Assembly (NCBI GenBank): GCA_943736015.1 | Contig: OX031059.1 | Coordinates: 20,888,501-20,952,500, forward strand | Direction: 5' to 3' | Length of the DNA: 64,000 bases | Source of the DNA: Tridacna crocea | Taxonomy: Eukaryota > Mollusca > Bivalvia > Cardiida > Cardiidae | Shown: in pieces, positions 39,677-50,419 of the stretch | Layout: each line of letters begins with the position of its first letter | Position numbering within the stretch: position 1 is the stretch's first letter | Made by a program: the position numbers and the translations under genes | Notes under the pieces: generated by a model | What the model was told of the DNA's origin: nothing | Seen by the model: the letters and a program-made list of their open reading frames with translations, nothing else | Databases searched by the model: none

Positions 39677-39912
39677 TTAACCTCTTACAACACAGCATAA
39701 CTTTAGACCCATCCAAATTGAAAGCATATATTATATGCAGAACAAAACTTCATAGTGGCTCAAATGATGCAATTTATCTTTGATAGGGTAGAAAACTTTG
39801 TGGTAAAAGGAGAAAATGCTGGTTAACAACATTTTCTCCTTTTCCCACAATGTTTAAAAGAGGCCTTTTCCTCAAGGTTGTCAAAAGTTGGGATTGTTTG
39901 GTAAAGGGTTAA
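39677..39912 (-). mobile_element. Family A hairpin element, complete
   Basis: TTAACCTCTTACAACACAGC ... gtttggtaaagggttaa; a TAT-rich insertion (catatattatatgc). Its end TTAA begins a family B element. Confidence 0.92.
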
Positions 39913-40460
39913 AGGTGGCCTTTCAGATTTTGGGACAAAAATTTTACAAAAAAGCAAAAAAATCATCCTTTTACTCCCAAAGCCTTTTAATTTCCATTCA
40001 TAAAACCCCAGTAGTCGAAAAACTATCCGACAACACGAGAAATTAGAGATTTACTTCGGCCCAGGTTGTCACCAACGGGAGACTCATTCTATTTTTAGGT
40101 AATCAATTCATTCATTTACATACAGGAATACACAGACGAAGTTTCAAACAAAGCATCTGAAGAAGACATTATGGAAAACAATTATTACATATTTGCTTAT
40201 TATGTAATGAAATTTAAGCGTTATCAGTCATGTGCCAGTCACTGACATTCCCAAAATGCTTTATTGATTTTTGGCGTGAAATCTAAAAATACCCCAAGAG
40301 TTTACGTAGCCTTTTGAGGGAATAACATCAAAAAAATATTTTTTTGTCATTTTATGATTCTTAATTATTGATGATTTGTATAATTTTTTCATATGAAATT
40401 TCAGTGATTGTATATTTATTAATTTGGTGAGATGTAAAAATTCTGAATACCCACCTTTAA
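39909..40460 (+). mobile_element. TTAA-bounded family B, complete
   Basis: 552 bp, TTAAAGGTGGCC...CCCACCTTTAA, 10-bp inverted ends. Its first TTAA is also the last TTAA of the family A copy at 39677-39912. Confidence 0.85.
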
Positions 40461-40505
40461 AATTAATTGACTAAATTTCACCAAACCACTCTTTCAAACC
40501 TCAAA

Positions 40506-40585
40506 ATGAACTCTTTACCACACAATCCTGAGTTTTGATGCCCTTACAGAAAAAACCTTTTGAAAACATTGTGGGAAAAGCAGGT
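40506..40585 (+). mobile_element. Family A left-end fragment
   Basis: gaactctttaccacacaatc ctgag... aacattgtgggaaaag, then breaks off before the palindrome centre. Confidence 0.75.
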
Positions 40586-40851
40586 AAGGAACCATCAGAT
40601 CAAACTACATTTTGCGCACAGAGTCAATCAAGATCAGTCTGCATAAAACCATATATACACTCTGAGCTTGAACTGTAGAGAATTCTGTGCATTTTGATTT
40701 TACGATACACTGTTCCCGCACTCATTATCAAGATAATCTCTGCATTTCAATCTCTCAAAAAGGTGCCCAGTCCATTGAAACAAAAAATTCCTTCTCGGAA
40801 TGTAATTATGTGAGAGGGTCTTAAATTCATCAAGAGTGACTGGGAGCATGC

Positions 40852-41026
40852 TTAATCCTTTACAAAACGACTATTGAAAGCATTTCCAGACAACAAAATA
40901 AAAGCAACTGAAAACTGAAAATGTATTAAGGTAAGGGTACAAAAACATTGTGAAAAAAGGAGAAAATGCTGGTTACTTCCTTTTTCAGGGTCGTTTAAAG
41001 TTGGGATTGTGCCAGTTAGGAGTTAA
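40852..41026 (-). mobile_element. Family A element, stem arm deleted
   Basis: TTAATCCTTTACAAAACGAC ... ggagaaaatgctggttac then ttcctttttcagggtcg. Confidence 0.85.
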
Positions 41027-41185
41027 TCTAGTCTTAAAAAAGTTTCTATTAGAGAGTTATGCAACTTCAATCTGCTTCACTTTCCAAATTTAGAAAAAAG
41101 ATTTGGAATGAAATAAAGAATGGTTGGTGAATCACTATTTCAGAGCTACCCAGTCCAGTAACAAAGAAAATGATTAATTTTTCAT

Positions 41186-41406
41186 TAACCTTTCTCTTAA
41201 CTATTTTTCAAAAACTTTCAAGAAACCTAAGAAGCCTATTGAAAACATTGTGGGAAAAGGAGAAAATGCTTGTGACCAGCATGTTCTCCTTTTCCCACAA
41301 TATTTTCTTACATCCATCAAAGACATAAATTGTGTCACATTTAAAACGTCGTCTAAAATTGCATCCACTTTAACCTAGTCTTTTTTTTTTTCGTGTGGTG
41401 AAGATT
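41186..41406 (+). mobile_element. Family A hairpin element, diverged ends
   Basis: Palindrome good (aacattgtgggaaaaggaga aaatgcttgtgaccagcatg); right end cgtgtggtgaag. Confidence 0.82.
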
Positions 41407-41407
41407 T

Positions 41408-41627
41408 GACCACTTACCAAAAAGTCTTGTGCTTTAATGACTACAGGAAAGGCAGCTATAGCAAACAGTGAGGAAAAAAGTCATGCTCCTAAACGGTTTC
41501 CTCCTCCTTGTTTTCTACCCTTTTAGGTTTCAAAGGCAAGACTCATTTGGGCCAGGTTTAATCTGCCGTGAGTAAATGTTTTAAATTTGTACAAGTCTAT
41601 TTTTTCTGTCTTCTAGATAAGAGTTAA
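41408..41627 (+). mobile_element. Family A remnant
   Basis: accacttaccaaaaagtctt ... gataagagttaa; palindrome lost. Follows the previous copy directly. Confidence 0.55.
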
Positions 41628-41725
41628 GTAGAGTTCAAATTTTTTCCCCCAAAATGAAATTCAACACAAGGAACTTTTCCCCAGATATTTTCTACTCTTC
41701 AAAATTCTAAAGGTATGCCAATCAT

Positions 41726-41932
41726 TTAACCCCTTGCCAAACAACCTCTGGTTTTTACAACCCACAGGAATAAGCCTTCTGAAAACATTGGTAACCAGCA
41801 TTTTCTACTTTTCCAACAATGTTTTCTCCTCTTCTAAAGTCAAGTTTAAAGTTTAAGTTACGCTTAATTTGTCGTCTGCAAATGCTTTCAATTTGGACAA
41901 ACCTGAAATTTTGTCGTTTGGTAAAGAGTTAA
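41726..41932 (+). mobile_element. Family A element, left stem arm deleted
   Basis: TTAACCCCTTGCCAAACAAC ... aacattggtaaccagcattt: outer left arm joined directly to the centre. Right end tttggtaaagagttaa. Confidence 0.88.
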
Positions 41933-42779
41933 GCCACGTTTGAATTTCGTCTGCAACTTTTGTAGAAGCTTTTTTCCGTATGATGATCAGTTGACGGATA
42001 ACAGTTTGCACAAATTTTCGAGAAATTCGACGCGGTTGGGGAACCTTCACCTCATCTACTCTCACAAAAAAAAGGGAAAAGAATATTATCGATCCATTTA
42101 GAAAACACAGAATCAGTCCTTTTTTCAATCACGTCTGACTGTCGCAGCTATACATCATTAATGAGTTCGATTGAAAACTGTCGCGAACTCAATCAGTCAC
42201 TAAGCAGAATATGAGAGACAAAGAGAAAATCAGACCGTTCTCAACAGAGGCTTGAACAGTCGAATTTGGGAGGAAAAAATATAAAAAATATAGATAATGT
42301 AAAATCAAGAACCAACCTGCATCTGCGCAAACGGATTCTGGTAAACAAACGGTATGCTCGTCAGGGGAAGAATTTTGGAGGTTTTGTGAATCCACTGCCA
42401 AAATCGGCAAAATTAAACTGGAAAAACATAGGAACTAGCACTAACCCGCTGAACAGAACGTCTACAGCATGTATGATAATAACTAAACTGTATGACCCTT
42501 CAATATTTTAGTGGGAGGGCCCGAGCTGCTACCAGCTGCCGAACTGAACCAATGAAAGCGTCCCGTTTCAGTAGTACGGCACGCGCTGTATCGACACACC
42601 GTGTAATCACCTACATAGACTTTGCCCAAAGCACTATGCAGACGAAAAATATGTTTCTTTGTGCCTTTAAAAAATGTGTTTTGATAAATTTTCAGAATTT
42701 CTAAAATCTCCAGAATATTTAACATTATCATCGCTTTACAGTAATTCATTTGACTAAAACTAATTTGGACAGACAATAT

Positions 42780-43003
42780 TCAAAAACAATCCTTTGGTTC
42801 ATCGATTCTTATGATGAAGTCTTGATAGGAAAAATCGAGATGAAATAGGGAAAATGTTATCTGATAAAGCATCAGTTTCTTCTTTTTCTATTTTTTTTTT
42901 TCGCCCTTTCCAAAACAAATTCAATAATGTGAGCAAACTAGAATTATCTGCAACTGCTTCGATATTTTGGTTGTTTAGAGATTCATCGTCTAGTAAAGCG
43001 TTA
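42780..43003 (+). mobile_element. Family A remnant, strongly diverged
   Basis: aacaatcctttggtt, ccctttccaaaacaaattca, ctagtaaagcgttaa. Confidence 0.5.
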
Positions 43004-43637
43004 ACGCGTAGTTTAGGTAGGCTCTAATAAAGTCAATATATCGACTGGATTGTCCCGGTCGGCTTAATTCTTTGAATAACGAAAGAACGCGAATAGTGAC
43101 AGATGGTGTGGCGAGCTTTCGTATCGATACAATACTAATAGTTCGTGATTTCGGCATAAATGCTCAATTATCAACAACAAGTCCTTAATTAATTACAACG
43201 GTAGTCTTCGACTTCGTGTATTTTTCCAAAATGCCATCGTCGAATGGGGCTATAAATACTCATATATTTATTTAACTTGAATTATTTACATGAAGTTTTG
43301 TTTGTTTCGTCAAGCAAACAGTGTTAAATGTTATGCTAGCATGCAGTGATCAGTTGCCGATAAGTCAAATTAACTTCTTCGTTTTATCCTTCCGGTTGCC
43401 TTCAGTATGAGGACGGGTAACATACGGACAAGTAACAATGTAGAAATATGACCTCCTTTTCTGTTTTCAGACCTACGCCCATTCACCTGCATGTTGAATG
43501 TGCTTCGAAACACGAGCAAATAAACAAAGGACTTAAAGAGAAAAGCAAAATTCCTACCAGAACGTGTAATGAAGTACAAACTCAAGATTCCGTGTACATG
43601 TTTTACCCGGAACTTAGAGCCAAACGTCATGTTAGAC

Positions 43638-43826
43638 TCTGAATACTTTGTGGGGAAAAAGGATAAAAAAAAAAATGCTGGTACCTAGCATTTTCTCCTT
43701 TTCCAACAATGTTTTCTTCCTTTCCAAAAACAAATATGAATTTTTGGGTCACATTTGATGTTCTCGTCTTCAAATGCTTTCAGTATTTGAAAAAGTCTAA
43801 AATTACGTCGTCTGCTAAAGAGTTAG
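43638..43826 (+). mobile_element. Family A hairpin element, left end lost
   Basis: aatgctggtacctagcattt tctccttttccaacaatgtt; right end ctgctaaagagtta. Confidence 0.82.
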
Positions 43827-43889
43827 AGTAGATCCGGTTCCTATCATTATTATGGACCAAATTCCCCCTTTTTTTAATATCGATAATTT

Positions 43890-43980
43890 CTTTAGGGAAA
43901 TCAACCCTTCGGCTGCTAAGCGCGACTCATTGACCTTTTTGCGGACATCGTAGATCAAGATCGGACTGCACAGAAAAAAG
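43890..43980 (+). mobile_element. Family D fragment cut by a family A element
   Basis: gctgctaagcgcgactcatt ... cgtagatcaagatcggactg cacag matches the left half of the element at 48.34 kb and stops where a family A copy begins. Confidence 0.65.
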
Positions 43981-44146
43981 CCTTTTGATAACATGGTAGG
44001 AAAAGGAGAAAATGCTGGTAACCAGCATTTTCTCATTTTCCCAAACTGTTTTCTACCCTTTCCAAAACATTTTTAAGCCATGTCTATTTTGTTGTCTGCA
44101 AATGCTTTGGACAAGTCTGTAATTTTGTCGTTTGTTAAAGAGTTAA
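43971..44146 (+). mobile_element. Family A element inserted in a family D element
   Basis: Begins aaaaaagccttttgataaca inside the family D sequence; full palindrome; right end gtttgttaaagagttaa. Confidence 0.82.
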
Positions 44147-44235
44147 ATGAAATGAAACATTCAAACCGGTTTTAAAAAATCTTAAACGATGCTATTTCAA
44201 ACTTACGTTTTTAAGAAAGAAAAAAATTCTATATC

Positions 44236-44300
44236 AGACAGTGTACATTCAAGATCAGACTGCACGTTCTGTGCAGTCTGATCTTGATCTACATTGTTCG
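44236..44300. mobile_element. Family D hairpin core
   Basis: attcaagatcagactgcacg ttctgtgcagtctgatcttg atct: nearly perfect stem; outer parts not recognised. Confidence 0.7.
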
Positions 44301-44556
44301 CAAACTCAGCCTAGCAGCCTATGAGAAAATGATGTATTGAACTAGTATCTTGAGGTCCAAGTTTAACAAATTGTCAAACAAAGCGAGCGAACGATTTGGT
44401 CAGAACTCACCGAAATATCAAAATACCCCAATTTTTTTTTTTCTATCCAGTTTAGATAACTGATAACAGTATGAAATATTTGTCTTTTTTCGTGATATTT
44501 AATTGAGTGAACTATTGTTGATTGATTGACGTTTAAAACATTATGACAGAAGCAAA

Positions 44557-44745
44557 AAAATTAACGATCCTGGGAAAGAATTCTTTTGAAAGTATTGTGG
44601 GAAAAGGAGAAAATTCTGGTAACCAGCATTTTCTCCTTTTTACGCAAATTTTTTTACCCTATCATAGAGAACTTCCACCATTTGTATCACACTGAAATTG
44701 TCGTCTGCAAATGTTTTCAGTTCTGTGAAGGCTAAAATTTTGCGT
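44557..44745 (+). mobile_element. Family A hairpin element, left end lost
   Basis: agtattgtgggaaaaggaga aaattctggtaaccagcatt; right end eroded. Confidence 0.78.
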
Positions 44746-45367
44746 CAAATATCACGAAAAAAGAAAATTACTGATTCGGACTTTTATCAGTAATCTGAAC
44801 TCGATAGCGAAAAGAATGGGGTATTTCGGTGTTTCGGTGGTATTCGGTGATTCGTCGGACCGTAATTTACTATCCCTATTGCCACACTAATTTCAAAACA
44901 TGTCACTGAGGAACTTATGCCCTGGCAGTCACAAATAAGCAATTGCCGCCGGACGGCGAGTTTTTCAGATTTTGACGCAATCGTCCGGAGACCGCACGAC
45001 AACCATCCGGTGGCTGTTCAATTTGAACAGCGGCAGTCCAATTTTGAGACGCCATTCGGCGCCTGTTCGAGGTTTAAAACAAAGTTATAATTGGACGGCG
45101 ACCGGACGATTTTTTATGAGAGCCCCACAACTTATCGACCGGTGTCCGTTGGGCGCTGTCCGGTGACCGGACGATACCTTCAGAAATCGGACGGCGCCCG
45201 GCCGATTTTAATGGAAAACACATCTCCAAATCGTCCAGCAAACCGAACTGCAGCCGTCCAGGCGCCGGACGGAACCCGGACGGGTACCCCCCATTATGAA
45301 TATTTGTACGGGCACCTTCCAGTGACCGTGAGTATATCTTAAAAGTGTATATTGATATCTTAACTCA

Positions 45368-45691
45368 TAGGCGGATCCAGAAGGGGGGACCGGGGGTCTT
45401 TTAGACCCCCCCTGGAATTTTGGCAAAAATGTGGTTATTGGATTAGTGAATGGGACTGGTTTGATATTGCACAGCATTTATGTAAAATACCATGAGTCAT
45501 AAATTTAAAAAGGGGTTCTAAATGTGGAGACATCCTCTTCATCCTCTTGGTTAGAACTGGAAACGCTGACCTTTCTTGTAAATGGCTTACATCTACTGAA
45601 ATCCGGAAATCAAAGTATCATATATTAAGACGAGTGCGTTTTCGTTGGGAACCCCCCCCCCCCTTGAGAAAAATGCCTGGATCTGCGCATG
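45368..45691. mobile_element. MITE inserted in the CCGGACG tract
   Basis: Ends cataggcggatccag-like and ctggatctgcgcatg are inverted; inner polyG and polyC runs (agaccccccc, accccccccc) pair with gggggg tracts. It splits the CCGGACG-motif region in two. Confidence 0.6.
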
Positions 45692-45880
45692 TAACTCATT
45701 ATAATTGATCAATTCTGAAGTGCAATTGTATACCGCCACAAAACATGTTGAATCTTTTCCTTCATCAAGAGAGATTGCAAGCTGCTCGCCGTAGGCAGAT
45801 AAATGTACTAGCAGTTGCGGCTGTTTACGATCAGGAGCGTCCTGGAAAAGGACGCAGTGAGGACTGTGTGGGTCAAAACG

Positions 45881-45931
45881 TGGCTACAGAGGCGTTTATC
45901 CTTGGACAGTATGACACGCCTCTGTAGCTAG
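45881..45931. repeat. Hairpin with 15-bp arms
   Basis: TGGCTACAGAGGCGT and ACGCCTCTGTAGCTA pair around a 21-bp loop, directly abutting the second half of the CCGGACG tract. Confidence 0.7.
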
Positions 45932-46931
45932 CCGGACGGCGGCACAAATTCCGAAAGATGTCCGTCCGGTCGCCATCCGATGATTGTTCGGTTGCTGTCC
46001 GGTGCCTTTCTAAACTGAAATGTGCACGCACAGCACTTCCAAAGAAACTGCTGTCCGATGCCCGTTTGATTTGTGACTGCTTGAGCAAAATGTCTTAAAA
46101 TCGTACGGCGCCCAGACGATGTCTAAAATCTTTGAACCGGCGAAGTTGGAAGAATCGTCAGGCGCACGCGTTTTATTTTTGACTTAGGCATTAGCCTTAG
46201 TCCAGACGGCAATGTAACTTCTTATAATCGCGCTCCGCCTTTTGCAGTCTATCATTGATCTAAAGTTGTATACCTTTCAAAAAGTATATAGGCCCATATA
46301 TAGGGTGGAGAATGACCAGCTGACCGAAACCCATGCATGAGGGAATCACGATAGTGCAGTACTTATTGCTCCTCAGTCTCGATAAAATTACAGTGCACCG
46401 ATGGTCTAATGAAGATAGCATACCCGTTGTCTGCATGCGCATGTCATATTCTTCGAAGATTCGACCTATCTTATATGACGCATCACCCACCTCCCTAACG
46501 CCTGGGAAAAGTAGGGCTTATACTGAAGCTATTAGCACATAACCCAAGCATGCAGAGGCTGTTTTAATGTATGGCAAACGCATGTTCAAAATTCAAAGTA
46601 ACGGCTATTGTTTTGAAAAATTACACCGCTTCTGTATTCAGCATGCCCAAATTAGATAGATGTGTACGTATTTGTAGAATGCAATCTAGCGGGAGATAAT
46701 GGTAATATACCGTATTGCGTGCACACAGCATACAGAGATCATATTTAAATATGTACATAGATCTGTCTTGTCTCCTAATTTTGAAAATAGTGCCGGTTTG
46801 TTTTTAATCGAACTATATTTAACCGATCACGACCAAATCCTAATCCTAATTTTACAGTTAATTCTGAGGTCAAACTAATGGTCAAAAGTATTAGACATAA
46901 ACTTGGTCAGAAAAATTAGACCTACAATTCT

Positions 46932-47237
46932 CGGATGATAACTTGCGAACCTGTTGCCACACTTGCTTTAAATCATGACACCATGGAACCTAGATTGGTC
47001 CAGGCGGCTATAATTTCTTGGCTATACTTCTTATCGCGCTCTCCTCATCGCAGTCATATGTTTATTTGGTATATTTCGTTTAGTCTCATCCTTAGATTAT
47101 TGTTTCTATTTATGACTAGGTATCTAATAGAGGCAGTTTACCGTGTGCGCACAGCACTCATTTTTGTTTCCTCATATGAGAAAAATTATATGACCACCTA
47201 GATATAACAAGCCATCAATAAAATTATCTTTTTTTCA
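46932..47237 (+). repeat. 306-bp direct duplication, copy 1
   Basis: Nearly identical to 47422-47727 (a handful of differences). Contains a 72-codon frame from ATG 46983, MEPRLVQAAIISWLYFLSRS..., leucine- and arginine-rich, with an AATAAA 14 bp after the stop. No homology recognised; coding status doubtful. Confidence 0.85.
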
Positions 47238-47421
47238 TGGCCGACTTTATCATGCAAATCAAACCCGGTAACTGCTATTTGACCGCTTTGTAAGCCAATT
47301 AAATTATGGGAGTTTGATACCTTTTGGCCGTGAAATCGATTACATACGGATTGATATATTGACTGGCGATCTCTGCAAACCCTTTGCACTTATAACCCGA
47401 ATTTCGCGGTTGGAGTGTAGA

Positions 47422-47727
47422 GGATGATAACTTGCGCACCCTATTGCCACACTTGCTTTAAATCATGACACCATGGAACCTAGATTGGTCCAGGCGGCTA
47501 TAATTTCTTGGCTATACTTCTTATCGCGCTCTCCTCATCGCAGTCGTATGTTTATTAGGTATATTTCGTTTAGTCTCATCCTTAGATTATTGTTTCTATT
47601 TATGACTAGGTATCTAATAGAGGCAGTTTACCGTGTGCGCACAGCACTCGTTTTTGTTTCCTCATATGAGAAAAATTATATGACCACCTAGATATAACAA
47701 GACATCAATAAAATTATCTTTTTTTCA
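47422..47727 (+). repeat. 306-bp direct duplication, copy 2
   Basis: Repeats 46932-47237 at an offset of 490 bp. The 72-codon frame (ATG 47473) is kept, with His-Arg, Trp-Arg and Ile-Val changes. The 184 bp between copies is unrelated. Confidence 0.85.
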
Positions 47728-48339
47728 GTTTGCTTTTTTTTCCCATTAAAAGCCATGAAAGCTCTCTATTTGTTTTCATCGATACTGGACATTGCCACTA
47801 AAGGACCCCACGGCATGTTTAATAAGATAATGATTCTGTGCTGTTAAAAATTTCGCTTGTTTTATCACGAACTTGTGAGTGACCAACACAGATTTAGCTG
47901 TTGATTGTTGAGTCAGTCCTTGTTTTACAAGACGATGTTGTTTTTTTTTTCTTTTCACTTATGTCTATAACATTCAAAGAAAAGAATTCACGACTGTGCT
48001 GATCTTTCGTAAAAACGATGTACTTTATGTCACCGGATCACGATTGAAATGAAACTGGCATTGAGGGAGATCTTTTAATGTCATCCCTTACTGACATCAG
48101 CCTCTTTAATTTTTCATCAAATTGGATAGTTAGGGATAACCTCAGATGGGACTTACAAGGAAATGTCAGGCACGTTCAGTTTGGAAAGAAAAAAAAATGA
48201 TTTCATGATAGGGAAAGTTGACGCACAGAAGTCCGGAAGTTGTTGACCTGAGTATTTTCTTCTTTTTAATATGAGGACAAGTCTAGAATATTGTCGTCAG
48301 GGAAAAAGTTTGGGCCCGTTTGCTTTGATTCTATGGAGC

Positions 48340-48548
48340 TTAATCCTTAGGCTACTAAGCGCGACTAACTGCTCTTTTGCGGACTGCGTAGATCAAGATC
48401 AGACTGCACAGAACTTGCAGTCTGATCTTGGATCTACACAGTCCGATAAGCGGATAAATTTTCCCTAAAAATACCTTTGAAATAGCATTATTTGTGTTCT
48501 CACCATGGAATTGACAATTTAATTTGCTATTAGCAGGATAAGGGTTAA
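48340..48548. mobile_element. TTAA-bounded hairpin element, family D (complete)
   Basis: TTAATCCTTAGGCTACTAAG at the left and AGCAGGATAAGGGTTAA at the right are imperfect inverted ends with TTAA on both sides. The centre is a hairpin: gtagatcaagatcagactgc acagaacttgcagtctgatc ttggatctac. Confidence 0.75.
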
Positions 48549-48579
48549 TGGACAACCTTCATTTCCGTTACTACCGTAC

Positions 48580-48797
48580 TTAACCCTTTACCACAAATAT
48601 AGCGGTTCTTAACAACCCTTCCGAACAAGGCATTTGATAAAATTGTGATTACAGTCGAAAATTATTGTAAACAACATATTCTCCTTTTGTCGCAAGGTAA
48701 CGGTAACCCTTTCTGATACAAAACTTTACCTTTGAGTGCCATTTTATTTGTCGTCTGCAAATGCTTTGAAATTTGACAATTTTTTGCCGGTTGGTGC
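48580..48797 (+). mobile_element. Family A hairpin element, diverged
   Basis: cttaaccctttaccacaaat; palindrome weak; tgtcgtctgcaaatgctttg intact. Confidence 0.7.
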
Positions 48798-48904
48798 ATC
48801 GATTGAGAAACAAGTTCTTACAACTTATATTAATCTCTCTCGATCGAGTCTCCTTCCTGGAAAATACACCAGCGCTCGCGCCGAATGTGTGGGCCAATGA
48901 AAAA

Positions 48905-48986
48905 TCCCCAAGTTGTTACCCGCTCCTGGGTATCGAACTCAGGACGTCAGGGTTACGAGGCCGACGCTCACAGCACGGACACCACA
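48905..48986 (-). repeat. tRNA-like SINE head
   Basis: On the minus strand: gtgctgtgagcgtcgg (box A-like) and, about 35 bp on, gagttcgatacccagg (box B GTTCGATACC). Spacing suits a tRNA-derived pol III promoter, but no full cloverleaf is evident, so a SINE head is likelier than a tRNA gene. Confidence 0.45.
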
Positions 48987-49154
48987 CATGAATCCGTGAT
49001 GGTGTGCTTGGTATATAATGCATCACGGAGATGCGTGATGTTCCCTATTGCCAGATCGTGGCTCCTATATATGTGACCTGTCACACGAAAAGGGACAATC
49101 TGGGATTTCCGAACATCGATTAGATTAAACCGACCAAAGATAGTGCGTTTCAAT

Positions 49155-49703
49155 TTAAAGATGGCCCTTCAGATTTTGGGACGAAAATTTTACAAAAATG
49201 CAAACAAAAATCATCCGTATACTCCCAAAGCCTTTTTATTTTCATTCATGAAACCCCAATAGTCGAAAACCGTCCGACAAAACCAGAACTTAGAGATTTA
49301 CTTGAACCCAGTTTGACACCAACGGGAGACACGTTCTATTTTTAGATGATCAATTCGCTCATTTACTTACAGGAATACACAGACAAAGTTTCAAATATAG
49401 TGTCCGAAGAAGACATCATGGAATTAATTATTACATTTTTGTTATGTAATGGAGTTTAAGCGTTATGGGTCACGTACCAGTCACTTGACATTCCCAAAAT
49501 GCTTTAGTGATTTTTGGCGCGAAATCTAAAAATACCTTAAGAGGCTTCATAGCCATTTAAGGGAACACCATCAAATTTTTGTGTGTGTGTAATTTTATGA
49601 ATCTTAATTATTGATGATTTGTATTATTTTTGCATGTGAATTTCAGTGATATAGATCTTTTTTAATTTGGTGAGATGTAAAAATTCTAAACACCCACCTT
49701 TAA
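49155..49703 (+). mobile_element. TTAA-bounded family B, complete
   Basis: 549 bp, TTAAAGATGGCCC...CCCACCTTTAA; a gtgtgtgtgt stretch replaces the usual T-run near the right end. No coding capacity. Confidence 0.85.
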
Positions 49704-49775
49704 TAGTTCGATTTTAATGATTGTATTATAAGGGTAGCGTGACCTTTTTTTTTTCATACAGAAAATATCATAAAA

Positions 49776-49841
49776 GCGAAAAGTGTCAACCCTGGTCAGC
49801 CTGCACATTTCGCACAGCCTGACCAGTGTTGACACTTTCGC
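49776..49841. repeat. 66-bp hairpin
   Basis: gcgaaaagtgtcaaccctgg tcagcctg and its complement cagcctgaccagtgttgaca ctttcgc pair around cacatttcgca with few mismatches. Confidence 0.8.
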
Positions 49842-49947
49842 AAGTCCAAGAAGGTCCCTTTTTTCAAATATTTTTAATTTTAAATGGATGATTTGTTCGG
49901 CGTTCAGTCGCTGAACTTTTGAGAGGCCGGGTAGGCTTTTAAATAAA

Positions 49948-50153
49948 GGGTTGACCCTTTTCCAGATAATCTCGTCTAAAAGCGAAAGTTACTCTGAAAA
50001 CATCGTCAAGAAGGGAGAAAATAACGGTAAACATTTCCTCCATAATATTTCATGTGCCATCAAAGATTTGAGCCGTGCATGAAAAAACATCGTCTGAAAA
50101 AACACGCTTTTAATATGAAAGAGTCTAAAATATGGCGTATGGTAAAAAGATAA
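49948..50153 (+). mobile_element. Family A remnant
   Basis: gacccttttccagataatct, gagaaaataacggtaaac, gagtctaaaatatggcg. Confidence 0.55.
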
Positions 50154-50357
50154 GGGTCAATACTTAACGGGTAGATCTAGATGAAAATGATCCGGAAAAG
50201 AAAAATAAGATCTACGTTTTTTTCCTTAAAAAATACATTTGAACGCGTGAAACTATGCAAATTTGTTATCAATACACTAATTGTAGATTTAGATCTAAAA
50301 TATTATTCCGCTATTTATCTAATGAGTTGATCAATACACTCCCACAATCGATCAAAC

Positions 50358-50419
50358 ATGTCCGGTTCCAACGTCGCGTGTAAACGATCGAGTGCCAACA
50401 AAAAACGTAGACCCGCCAG
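50358..50419 (+). CDS. Possible isolated first exon, identity unknown
   Basis: An ATG followed by 20 codons, MSGSNVACKRSSANKKRRPA, ending at CCAG/GTAAAA in phase 2. It is basic, CpG-containing and sits in otherwise AT-rich sequence 1.2 kb upstream of the proposed AGBL4 start. Its phase does not fit the AGBL4 exon at 59.8 kb directly. It could be an alternative leader with a further exon, the start of an unrelated gene, or chance. Confidence 0.2.

Larger units (their letters stand above)
44945..46215. repeat. CCGGACG-motif tract
   Basis: GC-rich DNA in AT-rich surroundings, built from diverged short units such as CGGACGGCGACCGGACGAT and their complement ATCGTCCGG, seen at about 44948, 44989, 45093, 45160, 45189, 45256, 45932, 45961, 45995 and 46105, in both orientations. 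Interrupted by a MITE at 45.37-45.69 kb. Frames crossing it have no recognisable product. Confidence 0.7.

Noticed and set aside
41853-42128. 91-codon minus-strand frame with a basic segment (RRISRKFVQTVIRQL)
   Set aside because: Its end lies in a family A element and no family is recognisable; a possible acceptor near 42062 exists, but I cannot support an exon.
42483-42776. 97-codon minus-strand frame in a locally GC-richer patch
   Set aside because: No motif, no clear splice signals and a competing frame on the other strand; could be a 5' flank of a gene but there is no positive evidence.
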